64,000 bases of DNA from Paulownia fortunei (taxonomy: Eukaryota > Streptophyta > Magnoliopsida > Lamiales > Paulowniaceae): the NCBI GenBank assembly GCA_019321725.1, contig CM033116.1:2786642-2850641 (forward strand), written 5' to 3'. The translations under genes were made by a program, and so were the position numbers. This document shows, piece after piece, positions 61,111-64,000 of the stretch (positions are counted from its first letter, which is position 1; every line of letters begins with the position of its first letter). The notes under the pieces are model-generated. The model was given only the letters and a program-made list of their open reading frames with translations. It had not been told where the DNA came from and searched no databases.

Positions 61111-62428
61111 CTTTTTACAAACACAAATAATCAATTTCCACACCCCAAAAGTGCACTATGCTATTGAAATTTATTCAGCAAGAAAAGACTGGTACCATGA
61201 AATTTCAAGAAAGTAAGAGAAGCCCACCAAAGAAAACCAAGAAATACTAGTTGGGTGTCCAAGAAAATTGGAGGGCTTTAATCTTGATTGAGTAATGAAA
61301 TCAAATTTTCATGTACTTGGGTCAAAAGCGTGTTCAAATTCACAACGGAAGTTCAAGAACAGGAAATATGTTTAGTGGGATGGCATGCCTGAACAAGAAG
61401 AATTGTTAAGGGCGGTTGTTAAAACTCTGACCAGAATAATAATTTGAGGCGCAAATCTCTCCTTGTTTTTGTCACTGTAGAAGATCTTGGACTCTTGCAG
61501 ACCCCACCTGGAGCTAGAATCTTCAATTTGGTGGCTCTTAGGCCATGTGTGAGAACCCTGTCCGTCTGTGAAAACCGTGTGTTAATCGTTCTGCAGTTGG
61601 AGAACTTATTGGAAAATCAAGTTTCGTATCTATATTAGATTCTAGACTCGCTACCTAGATAATTTTCTCATCGTATTTTTTCTTTTTTAAATGAATAAGT
61701 TTAATTTTCTCAATCGATTTTAGCTTATTCAAGTGTTTAGTGAATCAAAACACAAGTTAAACTATACTTAATATCTACAAATTGATTTGAACAGATTTTG
61801 AAACTTATCTTTGCAGTGACATCAAAGAGAAAAGACGACATAAAAGCAAAAATACAATTAGATGCTATTTTTTTTTCTTAAGAAGTGTTTAGTTTCAACA
61901 CATTTGGAAAGTAAAATTTATGTTGAGATATAAAATATCAGTATTAACTAATATGCAACGGCAAAATATTAATAAAACCACTAAAGTTTTTTTTTGGGGG
62001 TGGTGAAATAAGATTCTTGAAATTGAATTCAAATTATCTTTTGTGATGAAATTTTATGTAAAAATTTATTTGACCAATATTATTTCTCTGAAATATTATT
62101 TCTCTCAGAATTATTCATTTAAATTCATAGTTTATCTTAATGTCCACAGTTCGTATGTTATTATATAAAATTTTTGAATCATTTTTTTGCCATATTCTTC
62201 TAACAAATTTATTTTGCTAATACCGATTTTTTTAACTCCTGTATAGAAATAGAATATGCAAAAACCTAGCAACGACGCCGTTTTCTTCTAAAAGTGCTTC
62301 AACTCTTCCTTCTCCGACTCGACTCGACTCGACTCGACTCGCGCACAGTCACACAGCATATTACATAATATCACCCGATTTTGTTACGCCAAAACCCCGC
62401 AAGGATTTTTCTTCAGCAAGTGGAAACG
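61111..62428. promoter_or_regulatory. Divergent promoter region, RbcX2 / RRM protein
   Basis: About 1.3 kb between opposite start codons. The middle (61,640-62,250) is AT-rich. A pentanucleotide repeat (CGACT)n lies at 62315-62342, within about 115 bases of the RRM start and probably in its leader. No other gene is visible. Confidence 0.5.
62315..62342. repeat. (CGACT)n pentanucleotide repeat
   Basis: Five to six CGACT units just upstream of the RRM gene start, probably within its 5' leader. Confidence 0.9.
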
Positions 62429-63904
62429 ATGTTCTACAGAGGGTAAGAAGCAGACGAAACTCTCTTTTTCACGGTACCTTTTATTTCCCGCAATTCATTT
62501 TCAGAATCCCAGGTTAATTTTAATCTCAAATTAACATTATTTGTTTGATATTCTGTTTCCATATATATCCTTATGTTTGCATAAGATTTTCTGGGATCAG
62601 AAATTTTTGTTTCTGTTTAATACTCCGGTTTAATTATTTGTTGGCGAGGCTTGAATATGTTTGTGCATTTTTCGCCCCTTATTTTTTTTGTTCTTTGCGA
62701 GTCTGATTTGGGGTTTGCATTTGGCGACTGCAAATTAGTTTTTTTAATTCTTTTAGATGTCCCTCGAGTTCCTCTTGGTAGAAGGAACTGCTTAAGGAAT
62801 TGGAGTTGGATGTTGTTACATTTAGTTTTCGAATGAGGTTCTTTCAGAAATTTCAGTTTTTTAGGAACATACCAACTGTGCCCGTTACTGATTCTTCTTT
62901 CAAGAAGATTCATTGTTCTTTTGCTAGCTTGTCATTAATTAATATCCTCTGCTTGTTTGAATATTATCTGAAAAACTAACGAGCTGTAGCTACTGGCTAG
63001 ACTTTTGAACGAGCTACTTATCAAATGGCTATAAAATAGCATCTCTTGTGAGAACTATGATTTCCTTTTAACAATTTTGTCGATTGTTAATGAATGTAGC
63101 GCTGACCTGGTGAATGTCTTTGTTTTTTGGCTATGAAGTAAATATGTGGACGGTGGTGATGCAAGGGAAATGGGTTTGAAACGACAGCGGTTGACAGATC
63201 AGGGATCGTCATATTATGGTACTCCTGGTCCAAGTTATATGTATGATGCTCCACCTCCACCGCCTCCTGCATATTCTTACATTCCCCCTCCTTTTCCTGT
63301 TGTCCGACTTCGAGGCCTCCCATTTGATTGTGCAGAGGCTGAAATTGTTGACTTCTTCCATGGTCTAGACGTTATTGATGTCCTGTTTGTTCATAAGGGT
63401 GGCAAGTTCACCGGAGAAGCTTATTGTGTTTTGGGATATCCTCTTCAAATTGATTTTGCCCTACAGAGGAATAGGCAAAATATTGGTAGGAGATATGTTG
63501 AGGTTTTCCGAAGCAGAAAAGATGAATACTATAAGGCCATAGCAAATGAAGTTTTTGATGCTCTTGGTGGTTCCCCTCGTCGTGGTGCGCCAAGGGCAAG
63601 ATCTTTAGATGAGAGGGATTTGTCAGAATTTAAAGGGGTATTGCGGTTGAGGGGGTTGCCATTTTCTGCTAGCAAGGAGGAAATTATAAATTTCTTTAAG
63701 GATTTTGCACTTTCAGAAGACAAAGTTCATTTAATAGCTAATTCTGAGGGAAGGCCAGCTGGGGAAGCATTTGTGGAGTTTGCAAGTCCTGAAGATTCAA
63801 GAGCTGCAATGTCTAAGGATAGGATGACCCTGGGATACCGCTATATAGAGCTTTTCCCTGCATCACGTGAGGAGTTGGAAGAAGCAGCTTCAAGGGGGCG
63901 GTAA
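62429..63904 (+). CDS. RRM RNA-binding protein, hnRNP F/H-like (3' end uncertain)
   Basis: A nuclear-type RNA-binding protein with two quasi-RRM domains like those of hnRNP F/H, GRSF1 and ESRP, which bind G-rich RNA. Coding exon 1 is only 14 nt (62429-62442, ATGTTCTACAGAGG). Exon 2 starts at 63139 after an AAG acceptor and gives MFYRGKYVDGGDAREMG. A Pro/Tyr-rich segment precedes RRM1 (about 55-130, with VVRLRGLPFDCAEAEIVDFF). RRM2 (about 168-245) has VLRLRGLPFSASKEEIINFF and GEAFVEFASPEDSRAAM. Reading straight through gives 259 residues ending EEAASRGR at the TAA 63902-63904. However, GCG|GTAACT at 63900/63901 is also a good donor, so the protein may continue in exons beyond the window. Confidence 0.88.
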
Positions 63905-64000
63905 CTATCTCCCACCCTTTCATTTTCTGTTATTCTGTATTTGTAGCTCTGGATGGCATTCTGATTGATTTTTGGTTGTTGGAAATGTTCCTTCTCCGTT

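Noticed and set aside
61444..61638. 64-codon frame between RbcX2 and the RRM gene
   Set aside because: Starts at TTG in the divergent promoter region with no family similarity.

Overview
The window is nuclear DNA from a flowering plant, most likely a eudicot. It holds ten protein-coding genes, nine of them split by introns. All 47 introns I could place begin with GT and end with AG. The spaces between genes are AT-rich, with microsatellites, homopolymer runs and worn transposon fragments. Several proteins are plant- or plastid-specific: cycloeucalenol cycloisomerase, a DiT1-type translocator, RbcX, an extensin and a MYB46/83-type factor. No bacterial or viral gene cluster, CRISPR array or rRNA is present. 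I cannot name the species.

Layout from left to right: SRP72 (minus, 215-4126); cycloeucalenol cycloisomerase (plus, 5191-9754); an intronless extensin (plus, 12307-13629) followed by the decayed front end of a second extensin copy (14366-14958); a plastid-type double GTPase of the Der/EngA family (minus, 15336-22974); an organellar MnmA-type tRNA 2-thiouridylase (minus, 24406-30812); a gene-poor 5.6 kb stretch of repeats; an R2R3-MYB of the MYB46/MYB83 type (plus, 36421-38764); a 4.5 kb spacer ending in a promoter with two palindromic G-boxes; the plastid 2-oxoglutarate/malate translocator DiT1 (plus, 43220-46736); an ARMC8-like armadillo protein (plus, 48149-57140) with a copia retrotransposon relic in an intron; RbcX2 (minus, 58736-61110); and an RRM protein of the hnRNP F/H type (plus, from 62429) whose 3' end is uncertain.

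Exon coordinates were set by hand from protein similarity, reading frame and splice signals. Summed exon lengths are divisible by three for every gene except SRP72. SRP72 has a one-base frame break in its first coding exon.

The genes do not form an operon-like unit. Four act in plastids or other organelles (ribosome biogenesis, tRNA thiolation, dicarboxylate transport, Rubisco assembly). Two concern the cell wall (extensin and the MYB46/83-type regulator). The rest are housekeeping (protein targeting, sterol synthesis, ubiquitin-ligase scaffold, RNA binding). I found no convincing undescribed system. The most useful second looks are the SRP72 frame break, the extensin duplication relic, two tRNA-derived SINE candidates, two elements with terminal inverted repeats, the copia relic, an unassigned coding-like fragment near 58.1 kb, and long alternative-frame ORFs at two start regions.
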